A stretch of DNA of 64,000 bases from the NCBI GenBank assembly GCA_033032175.1, contig CM065325.1, forward strand, positions 28,930-92,929. Direction: 5' to 3'. The translations under genes were made by a program, and so were the position numbers. Under the pieces are notes generated by a model. It ran no database searches. It was not told the DNA's origin and saw only the letters and a list, made by a program, of their open reading frames with translations. The DNA comes from Saturnia japonica. Taxonomy: Eukaryota; Arthropoda; Insecta; Lepidoptera; Saturniidae. Shown piece after piece: positions 46,501 to 58,500 of this stretch (its first letter is position 1; every line of letters begins with the position of its first letter).

Positions 46501-49500
46501 CTACATACCAAGGTCAAATGGGTTGGTAGAGTCCGCAGTAAAGATATGTAAACGTTTCCTTACCAAGTCAGAGGAGTCAGGGACAGATCCATATCTGGCT
46601 TTGCTTCAATTCAGGAATACACCTAGAGGAAATCTACCATCTCCAGCACAATTATTAATGTCACGTTCACTTAGAACACAATTACCAACAGTCACAAAAA
46701 ACTTAATACCAAGAACAGTCAAATTTCAAGAATATGTCAAAATTAAGGAAGAAAGTAAAAATAAAATGAAGGATTATTATGACAGAAAGACTAAATCATT
46801 ACCAGAACTACAAGAAGGAGATGAAGTCTATTTTAAGAAGATGCCAGATACTCCATGGATTACAGGCACAGTAAGGTCCAAATGTGATCAGCCTAGGTCT
46901 TATATTGTTGAAGGGTCAGATGGATTTATAATGGTATCTCAAGATATTAGGTTACAAAAAGCGTACTAGGTCTGGGAGAGTTATAAGACCACCAAGACGG
47001 TTAGATTTATAAGAATTAATATTTGGTTCACTAAGTAAACATTGTAGCAATGACTGTGAAGGACTGATTGATTTCGTTATGTCTAGAATATATATAGATT
47101 ATAGATAGAGATTAAGTTCAACAAACTGTCTTATTTTGAGTTACTTAAATAGTATTTGTAATTAAGGGTTATTGTTAAGAGTTTAGTCAATTTTTGTAAA
47201 CTGTCTCAAGCTGTAAAATTATATTAAATTAACTTTTTTTATTAAGGAGGATGTTGTGAGTAGGTAACATCACTAGTCGATGAGAAGGCGGGCTGTCAAT
47301 GTCACTAAGTTTTTAATAAAGATTCTGTTTTTGTCAATGTGGCGTCGGGCGTTTATTTATTTATACAATCATACAATAAAGTAATAAACAGACCAAAACA
47401 GATTTTAGTATACGAGGTGTCGATAGTTTCATTTTAATCGTGGGAGTGACATAGGATACATAATATTTAAGTACGAGGTCTGGGAATCAAATAAAAGCAA
47501 AAAAAAAAATTACTAAAGTGTTTTGTTGCTGTCTATCGGGTTTTTTGTTTGCTTGTTTCATTACTAAAGTAGCGTACTTTATGTATTCGAGCGAATCGTA
47601 AATAGAAATATTACACAAAAAGGGTAAATGTGATAGTACGTTTATTCGAATGTTTGTCCATCAATTATGATCATACCGCTTCACAGAGTCTAATAAAATT
47701 TAGTATAGAAGTCGACTATGTGGTGTATGGTGTAATTACATAAACATCAATTTAATACAATATTGTTGTATAATGGTACCTCGATATCGTTGTCTAGAAT
47801 TACTGGTGTCAGTTTCTGTCTTTTTTAAAATGGCAGCCATTCTCTCTAAAGACATGGAGAATCCGACTGAACAGGATTTGAGCTCGGAATGGTCATTGTC
47901 TTTCTTTGTCCGTGCAACTTTCCAGAACTCTTCGACCAATGCGTCGTACCTGTTTATATAGATTTGTGATTAGATAATCAATAAATTTTTAAGCATCGAT
48001 CGACGTGTGTTCGATCAAATTCGATTCGAATATCGTTATGAAACCATAGCACGGTGGTAAACACCCACTAATTGAAAATCTATCGCTAAGCACTTGTAGA
48101 TATATTACGGCAGCTGTACCTACTTGAGCGCCAGTCCTCCCACTAGGCTTAGCGCGTCCTAGAGCCACATCATCACTTAACTCAGCAGAGATTGTGGCCA
48201 AGAATTTTCCATCAAAATTACGTTACAATAAGGATGCATATGAAAAAATTGGAATAAATAAAAGATCGCTCAAGAATTTTGGTTCCTGTGGAGTACCAGA
48301 AGGGGAAAATTAAGTTATCAACTGCAACTGATCTATAGTGCATTTTAAATCCCACGGAGTAAAGTGACAATAATAAATGTTTGACACGATTGTTGATATC
48401 CAATACACAATTAGGGGTTTTTTTTAGCTTGTTAGTATACTGTCATATATCCGGATAATCCGTTTAAACGCTTCTTCAAGAAATAAGAAGTAATTATCGG
48501 TGATTAAATAACAAAGGCATAAACCGTTGAACCTACTCGAGCGCATAATAATTATAAATTAATACTTGAATCAAAAACTATCTACCCCCTTTTAAGCGTA
48601 TTGCGTGCACGGAAGACTATGAGATTTGGCATGGTTAAAGTTTATATGAAGGAGTGCAGAAAGCTAAAATTTATCTATAATATCTGTTACTAATATATTC
48701 AATTAAATCAATTAATACACTGCGAATCCTAAACCGTCAGTGCCATTGAACGTAGACTCTCCAAAATATTGACATTGTCACTCAATGAAAACTGACAGCA
48801 AGTGATATAATATTCATTATTTAGGTTCATACTGCAAATGTCAAACAGAAAATTGTATATGATTAAAAAATTGCTGGTCGAATTTCAATCATTGGGCGAA
48901 CGCTAGTTATGAATAATTTGTGAATTATTATTTAAGTCGATGTAATCTTACATGCAAATACTCGCTCTGAAATAAACCGTTGAGTTAACATGTTTTGCTT
49001 CCATACAAACTTGAGCTTGAATTAAACTGAAAATCAAAAACATTGATGTTTCGGGTACCTATTCTAATGCCACATTTATACTGAGTACCAAAAAGCATCT
49101 CCACAAGCTCATCAAGTTACTAAGGTAAGCAAATTTCGGAACTGTCGTCTTCGAGAATTGGCTGAATATCATTTTTTTTAATGGTAAAAAGGGGGAAAAC
49201 GGGCTGGTGGCGCTCCTGATGAAAGCGATCACCGCCGCCCACAAACATCCGCAACACCAGAGGGCTCGCAGATGCGTTACCGCCCTTTTAGGGAAGAAAA
49301 AGCTTATATGTATTTTAACCAAAAAGTGATATTTATTTACAAGAAAGTATTCAAGATACTCTAAGGGTATAGAATAAGTCTCAATAAGAATAATTAAGGG
49401 TGTTTACCTGCCCCCAGCGGCGATTAGGTCACCGGATCTATGTTTAGCTTTTAATTTCTGCTCGTTATTCCGAACGACGGACATCTGCCAGAACATGCCG

Positions 49501-52500
49501 CTATGTTGCGTCGCGTTGTACGCTAGAAACGGCGCCACTGTGATTGGACACTGGAATAAACGTGACTGATTGTAGTTCTTAAATCTTTTCATACGCTCAA
49601 TCATAAAGTTACCTACTGATTCACGCGAATATTTCGGAAATTAACCCATCCACAGCCAAGCGCCATATTGGAAAAAAAAACAACCAGCAGGGTCCCTCAG
49701 GGCGGAAAGGCGGAATTTGTGCACATTCAGTAATTAAATGATTCATCAGCTATTTTGTTGGTACATATTTATAAAACTTATATCTATGTGTTTTTTATGA
49801 ATCGGACTAACTGATTTTTAAATAATAATATCCAATTTGGTATTTAAATACATACTTTGAAAATATAAGCTAAAAATAAGGTAAGCCGATTATTTGCTAG
49901 GCTTGCATACAAAAACTACAATTATTATAAAACCAAACAATGAATCGAAGAGGCGTTTATTTTATCAACATTACCAATAATATATCGATAGTATAAATTG
50001 AAATAAATGCACCTCCCTATAATTTTTTTTTTTATAAAATATGAATAACAACCTCACTATCGAAACTAGCTACTAAAGCGACGGCGGTAAAATAAAGAGT
50101 TGTATAGATAATAAACAGACTAATAGAATAAACAAACAATCTGACAGCTGTCTGTTAGTTAAGCAAATTATTAATAGATGGCGCCTCACATATGTTAGAT
50201 TTTAAACTATTGTAAACCCCGTGGGAAGTAGATTGCCGTTATCTTTCGCGTAAAAATACAAATTAAAACAAATCGCTTCTTCAAATTTAATCTTGACGTA
50301 CTTACAGTTTCTCCCTCTACGGTTTTCTTTCTATATCGCTTGTTGTATTCACTTCGCTTGTAAGAATAGAACTGGTTCGGGTTGAGATACGGCTCAAATA
50401 TATAGTCAAATGAGAAGATCGTTTGATGAAGACTTAAGGGAGATATGGTGTTACCATAAAAAACACTTGAGATATAATATATAGCGACTTTTTCTCAAAT
50501 CGAAAATTGACATTGTATAGAACTTATCTACGGTGTAATGCATAGTCATAGTGTTACGATAAAGGATCTGAAATAATGCCTTTTAAGTTTAAAAGAAGAA
50601 CTTGCATACACAATCAAAATCCAAAATAATCTTTATTCAATTTAGGCCCTAAGAAGGCAGGCACTTATGAACGTTAAAACACTACTGCCGGTTCGGATAA
50701 TATCCCAGACATCGATAAGAACCGGTAAGAAACTTGATCGGGGTTATCTTTTTTTCAACTGTACAAGTGTTAATATAACAGGTACAATAATAATAATTTA
50801 GGGGATGCACAGAGAGTGAATCACCTAGGCATCACTATCATTCACATAATGATCCACCCTATAATAACCTTTTGACAGTAAGATTATGACTAATAAGATA
50901 ATTAGTAAGACAGAGGTAGATTTAGCCAGCACGGTGACGGTGGTAAACGTTACTAGTAGGCTCTAAGTTTTGTATGAAAATAAAAATAAATGAGAAAATT
51001 TAGAAAAACCACCTATCAAGAAATTTTTAACAAAAAAGAAAATAATCTTCAATGTTTTTTAAGGAATTCTCTGGTATATATTCGAAGTTGAAGGTCCGAT
51101 GCCAATTGAAATTAAAATGGGACCACCCTTGAGGTATATTCACTTTCTAACGAAAAAAGAATCATCTAAATCGATTTATAAACATAAAAGTTAAACCTGG
51201 ACATTTAAAACAATAAATATACAATCGAACTGAGAACCTGTTTTTATGTCGTTTAAGTATTGAACGTGTGTAGTAAAGAAAGGGAGAAGTTTTTAGTATA
51301 AATGGTGAAAGTGGAGCGCTAAGCCGGAAATAACTAACAAGATGTGACGCTTTAGCCCAATGACACGTAGCGACGTTCCTATCAGAACGCTTTTACTCCC
51401 GTTCCCGTATAAACACGTCATTAGATTAGAGTAAATAAATATTACTGATATTTATAGCTACTTCATCATTATGCAAACTTTAAAGTTACTCAATTCGAAT
51501 GATTTTTTTAAATTGATGTTAGTCTTTGTTTATGAACCGATTTAGATGATTCTTTTTTGTTGGATAAAGGTTGCCCTATTTAAATTGGTATTGGACCTTC
51601 AACGTCATTATATGTGGTCACATGAAAACTATTATGGAGATACATACCATCTCAATAAGATTAACAAGTTCTAAAATACTTACCTCACAACCGAGGGCTT
51701 TAGCGTTTTTACACACAGTTTCCAACTCGAGAACAGCCCTGGAGACAGTGTGACTCCACTTTGAATGTTTTAAAAAGGGCGCAACGAGATCCCGGACCTC
51801 GTTGACCGATACGTCCGCTTCTATCAGACGAAGCAGGTTCGACACCTCCCGGTTTGTTATGCACAGCGATATCAAATGGGTTTGCAACTGTAAGCTGGTT
51901 ATGCGACCTACAAGGTTAGCTATATTATTGAAATGAATAATAATACGTACATATTTGCTTTTCAAATAATGCTTATCCCTAGTTTTTAGTTAAGTTTGAT
52001 TTTTTGTTGTATATTATTGTGTAGCTTATATTGAGTGCATGTTATGTTTGCCGAAATTGTTAGTACTTTTAGCATATTTTCATGAACTGTATGGTGGCTA
52101 TAGAAATATAGTACAACTGTTGGCTTAAATTAATATTTTAAAAAGGGGAAAATAATTTATGCGTGATGAGGATACAATTTTTAATATTCGGTTTTCGCTG
52201 AAAATAGGTACCTGGACAGAGAGAGAGAAAGGGAAAGAACTATGTTATAAACCGAGAGAGGTAGACAACGGGTTAGCCGTCCCAGTTTGAGTACGGTCAT
52301 GTACTCCGATGAACAGATGACCATGTCTTGAAAAAGTGCCTTTCCATGGCTACACAGAATAAGAGACGAGAAAGACCTCAAACCACGTGGATGACGTAGG
52401 TCATAAAGAATATAGGACTTACGACAGAACATGCACAAGACCGAAATAAATAGCGTCCCATGATTTGTTAAGCCGTTCCCGAGTAACGGGAAAAGCTGAG

Positions 52501-55500
52501 TCCAAATGATTCTTCGCCATTCTCTGTAGGTGGCCAAGCCAGCAGAGTTTATGGGTTTTAAGAAGAACAAGCTAAATTATTAAGAAGGAAACAAATAATC
52601 AGACTGTAAAAAAAGTCACTCGACATTTTTTTTTTCTAGTTTTACTTTTAATTTTATTCCCAGACGTCATACTTAAAACTTATATAGCCCATGTCACTCC
52701 CATAATTAAGATGAATTTAACGTCGCCTCGTATATACATAGATATGCTCGAAAAATATAGCCCTCCTTTTTCCGCAGTCGGGTAAAACCAAATTAAATTA
52801 CCTGTGTTAAAAAGTAAAGATCAAGTGTCAATAAAGATAGTATGAAACTTACCAAAGTGGACGTCCACAAGTACCTGGTATAAATCGACGTGCTTCTCTA
52901 AGGGTACACCGCATATTTGTAGCAAAGATCGTATCAATTCTGTATGATTTAGCTGAATTGATACTTTTAGGGAACACGCCGTTGCCGCTCTGTAAGCGAC
53001 TACCAGTAACTCTGAGTCCGACCAGAGAGATTCTGTAATCATTTTCAGTTAAACTTCTTTGAGCGCGATGAGCGTAAAATACGGAGCGAAAATATAATTA
53101 TAAGAAATTAAAATAAATGCAGTAGAAACGAGAGCGCTATAGAATATGTTAGGTGTGAAATTGAGTGATGGGATAAGAAATAGTGTGATAAGAGAAGGTT
53201 GTCGCACGGGTTGAGAAAGGGATGCTTACGTGGTTCGGACATGTAGAGAGGACGAATTAAAGAATTACTAAACAGATTTATGAAGCCACTGTGGATGGGA
53301 GCGTTGAAGACGGCAGTTGGAAGGAGTTTCACGATAAAATCGAGACATTCTGAAGAAAGGTCAGGTCAAGAGTACTCTAAACCGACGAGCATGCGTGAAA
53401 AGATTAATGAATTTTGTAGCAAAAGATGTATGCCAGAATCGTAGCAAGTGGAAGGACGTGGTCTCTGTCCACCCCATCTGTTAATTTCTTCAAATAGCGG
53501 GTCGTAAAGGACAAATAGCAATAAATTTCTTAGGGCGTATGAGCCATGTATTTTTGCAACTAAACACTAAACACTTAGACACATTATAATGGTCGTCATA
53601 GCAATATAGATATTAATTACCTTTTTAAGAATTTTTTCCCTTAAAGGAATTATTATAACAGTAATTCCAAAATAGTTAACGTAGATATCCCAAAAATACT
53701 TGAAATTTTAGTTTTTTGGTTGTACTGAAAAATTATATTTTGTCCTTTACGCCCTTTGTAATACGAAGATTCAAAATACTACCCGTGTAAATTTCAATTA
53801 AAACGGATCTTTGAGTTCAACGAACCGATTTAGGTTACATTTTTTTACAGCAGGTTAATCGGAAAATTTGAAAAAAAAAATTACAATTACAGGCAGAAAT
53901 ATAGATTTATATATATATATCGATAAACAGTATTTAGCATACCAGTTTTAGGTGTCACGATATCGAAAGAACATTCGATGATTTCCCTCGGATGAAATCC
54001 TTGGACATGTTTTTCTCTGTATACACGGTCGACTACATACCTACGCATGTACTTCACGCCGGTGTATGCTGTGTGCCTATAAAATTGTTAAATAAAAAAT
54101 AAATAGTGGTTTAACCAAATCAACCCAAACGATAAGCTCATGGCGAGAGTTTTAAATAATTCTACAGTTTGTATTGTTGGGTTTTGCAATTTCCCATTGA
54201 ACAAAAAACATGATTATATGTAATCGAATCTAAGGACAATAAAATGAATATCGTATATAGTAAACGTTACCTCGCAAATGGTAATCTCAAATCGTGAGGT
54301 AAATGACACACATATCCCGAAGCAGTCATAACTTTGACGGCGTTCGTACGCTCGTCCCAAGATTTGGCACGAGGAATGAACAGGGGTGGTGCAAATTCAA
54401 TGGCTCCATGACTCCGAAAGATCTAAAATATAGAATTAAATTTAAAATACCTTTAAGAATTTCTGTCTTATTTATTTTAGATCTACCTCATTTACGAAGC
54501 ATTCCGCCAGTTAATTAAAGTAAATTATTGAGTAATAATAGTATATAGATAATAAGACTACAACAAATCTGGATAAAGTAATTGTTTATTTATTTAATTT
54601 TTCATTTAGAATTTTTTTTTTGAGTCACTTGATTTGAAACGCCTATTAGAAAACGTGACGTCACCATTCAGGAAATATGAACGTCCAAGACTCTTGCATG
54701 AGTTGTTACATTTGTCACTGTTATCATATAAAAATCAATAAGAACGTCACGGGACCATAATGCCGCGTTTTTGTAGTGTATTTTTTATATAAATTAAAAA
54801 TTATTTTTAATTCTCTTCTTAGGGTGTAATAATGAAATTATTTTTATTCATATGTATTATTTTCAACATGTAAAGTGTTTAAAACAATTTTCCAAAATAT
54901 GTCATATATCGCTCAAAAACCACTTGCCGCTGAAATGTTATTAAATAAATATCAGTAGCCATCCAACTGGCAACCGTTTCACTTGTATCACATCTCACAT
55001 ACCTTAACAACAGAGTCCTTTATAGCAGCCAAGACTTCCATAGGCTTGGTTCTCATACCATTATGGTAGGTGTAGTCTTCAGCAGCGGACTGGCGCTGGT
55101 CGAGACAAGTGGCGACAAGCCATTGGTAGCCCCGAGCGGTCCTGTCGCTCAGCGCGTGAGACAGAAAACCAGATAATTTTTCCTCCGGAACTTTACGAGG
55201 TACGTGTTCACTAGATAGTATCTCTGCGCACGTCGGCCGTAAGCTTGGCTCGTGGTTTAGTAACCATCTGGAGACAAATCATATCAGTCAATCTATATTT
55301 CATGCACGATTTAATCTCAAGCAATGATGGTTTTGTATAGCCCAATCGCCTCTGGTCTCTGAACAAAAACGACCATACGTTTATTTTCTGCTTTCGGTAG
55401 CAATAGACGTTTGACGTAATGGCCGCTTCGCGGTTTTATTTTTATGACTGATACACATGAAATTATTTTACGATGATGGAAATGGCGATGCTACTATTTA

Positions 55501-58500
55501 AACTTTATAAATTAAAAGTAATGTTTTATCGCATTTGAGTAAATGATAATGTCAATATATGATATTAAATTCAAAGATGTTTCACTTCAACTGATTGTAA
55601 AAATTACATGCATAATAATTTTTTTCATTATACTTTAAGTTTTGATTACAATTTTAATAAAGAAAACTTTAAAGGATTATATGAAATATTTTATTCGTCA
55701 TTAGATATCTTCATAGTTGCAATAACATACATATTATTGATCTTATGATATAGAGTATTATCTCAATACCTTGTAAATCCGTGCACATCCAACGCCCCCT
55801 CGTCCCGCAAACCACCATGAGGGTCACGCTTACAGCGGTCGGACTTATAGTAGTATTTTCACACGCACATTAATAAAATTATTTGTGCATATACCTACTT
55901 ATAAGCTTGTTTGTTTTTGCTACCTTAAACCTTACCAGCTTGCTTACCTTTACGCGTCATAAGAAGTACCTATGACTTAAAAAAATACATACCTAATAGC
56001 ATGAACTTGTTTAGTATGTTCTTCAACTTCGAAACTTGGTGGCATCACGATATCTTTCGTCCTGAGATCGGCCAATATCCTAGCCCTTTCCATGTTAGTT
56101 TCAAACGGAGAGTGGAACATCTCAAATAATATGATTCCCAGTGAGTAAATGTCTGCAATCTGATTGTACATCACTTTCGTTGCCGATTGCAGGACTTCGG
56201 GTGCGACGTACAGAGCTGTACCTACCTGGAAATAAAGAAAAAACATCAATATAATTCAATGTAAGCATTAAAAAGATAAGCAGAATAGAAGCGTCATATA
56301 TCCGTATCTGCGGATATTCGAGGAGCAAAAAAAACATCCGCATTAATATTTTGTATTGTAACGAAGTTACTTAACGCAGGATAAGAGTTAAACTGAAAAC
56401 AAATGACGGAGCTGATCGAAAAGAAAAAACTCAGAGGACTAGCTGGCACCCGTGATTTCGTCTGCGTAGAATAATTATTTTGTCGGAAATATATCGACGG
56501 ATCCCGAAACACGACAAACCAAAAGAAAATGTATAAGTTTATCACTATCATAGTGGTCGCGATCCATACCATTGCGCTTTATTACTGCATATATTTCAAC
56601 GTTTCTGGCGATTATGTGATAAGAAGTGACGTTCTTTCACTGCGCAGTAAATCATATTTTGTCAAAACTATAGGAGCAGTTTGCACTATGACTACATTTT
56701 TGGCACTGACGCGGTGGGAGACGTATATAGCCTATAAAGGCTAACTTGAAATGGCTTCACTCCGCGTGCAACTACTGCCGTTCTGAACAATTTATTTCTA
56801 AGATATCATACATTTATTTATACTTATTAAAAGACGCACCTGACCGGTAAGTGAGCCGCCAACTTCTTCATGTTTTATTTTCTCTGGAACAAAATCATTA
56901 ATATATTGTTTATTTAGTTTGGTATAAATAACTATTGATTTGCAGTGACTATTATACTACATTCATCATAAGAAGGCTTGTATGACATATCCATAGAACG
57001 TAATTTGTTACGTCGCGTGCAAATTATGACAACATAAATTGATAAACCTTATAAAAACATTTATCATGATAAAATCTTAAATAGCTTCCTTCATACAATA
57101 TTTTTGTTATTTATTGTATTCCTTTCTATGTTACTTAAACTAGAGTAGACCAAAATAATAGAACCCATGAATCGAAAATTAATCATATTAATCGTTCGAA
57201 TCGAATTGATCGAACGCCATTGTACCTACATATTTATGTAATTCCTGCATAGTTACTGCAACATTACTCGAAGAATTAATCTTGTTGTTTAGAACGAGGC
57301 ATTAAATAATATTGAAGTATTCCCGATTGCGATCACAATGGTTTTTATAGTTTTATTTTCGTTGTTCCATTTCCACAGCTTACACAACCCTAAATTGATG
57401 CGAAGCATATTCGTAATATCGATTATATTCAGGTCTAAAAAATAATTAATAATCGTAAATTCAACTTCCAAATTAAGTTAGTCTACTACCCGTGCGCAAT
57501 AAGTTGATACCTGGGAGCGGTGACGCCACAGACGCAAGGTTGTACTGTGCACAAAAAAATATCACAACAAGCCTCGACGCGACTTCATCTGTGATTTTTT
57601 TATTTAATGTAGCGAGTGTTGTACTCAGAACAACTTTTCTTTTTACTGCCTGACCAACAGGTAAAGACAACTGTTTGTTCCGGTTTTCGTTTTGAAAAAA
57701 ATCCAACACTTTTAACACGAGATTTCTCTCTCCACTATGTAAAGTTTTACCCTTCATTATAACAATAAACTTAACACAATAAATAACAATAAAATATAGC
57801 GGTAACTCTAATAATTATTAAGGAAACAGTATCAAACAAGATTATGAAATCTGAGCGAGTCGTTGTTGCGTGAAGTAAGCCAGTACGAGACTAAGATGTA
57901 AAAAAAATGGAGTGTCAACTTATCGCGTACGGGTAGTACATCGCTAAAATATACGTTTGACATGTGCAATGCAAGCCTTGTTAGGATGAACCAAGTACAT
58001 ATAATATTTTATTTAACCGACTTCAACAAAAGACGGAGGCTACTCAATTCGAATGTAATTTTTTTTAATGGTTGTTCAGTCATAACTTCTTTGTTTATTA
58101 TAAACCGATTTGAATGATTCTTTTTTTGTTGGATAGAGAACCAATTTTAATTTCATTGGCATTGGGCCTTTAACTTCGAAGATACAAAAGGGAACTCTTC
58201 AATATCACGTTGGTTTTCTTTTTTGTCATAATTGTCTCATATACAAGTGTAATGATTACTTTCGAAATGTTGTTACATTTTAAGATAAGTTCTAATTCTA
58301 CCAGATTTGTTTGGAGCTTAAACTATCACAATCACTTGGCTTCAGTGCGAGCCATGGAAACGCGAACTTCATACTGTATAATTTTGATATAACTATTAAC
58401 ACTAAAACAATTTCACTAAGGAGTGAACGAGACAGATACACTTAAATGTCTATGGTAGCTGTGGTGTGTGGATTTTAGCAACTGAGGTAGATACCAAATT

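Larger units (their letters stand above)
43769..47400 (+). mobile_element. Gypsy-type LTR retrotransposon, internally deleted, LTRs identical
   Basis: 146-bp LTRs at both ends are identical base for base, so the insertion is young. A primer-binding-like TGGTGTCAGAATTGGG follows the left LTR and a purine tract AAGGAGGATG precedes the right one. The heptamer GATTTTA lies just outside both ends. At 3632 bp it is short: the end of gag and the protease are missing. It sits in a GCN2 intron, opposite in direction. Confidence 0.92.

Noticed and set aside
53108..53332. Minus frame next to a GCN2 exon as an extra exon
   Set aside because: The plus strand here is a LINE remnant, and the adjoining GCN2 exon already begins at an acceptor at 53032.
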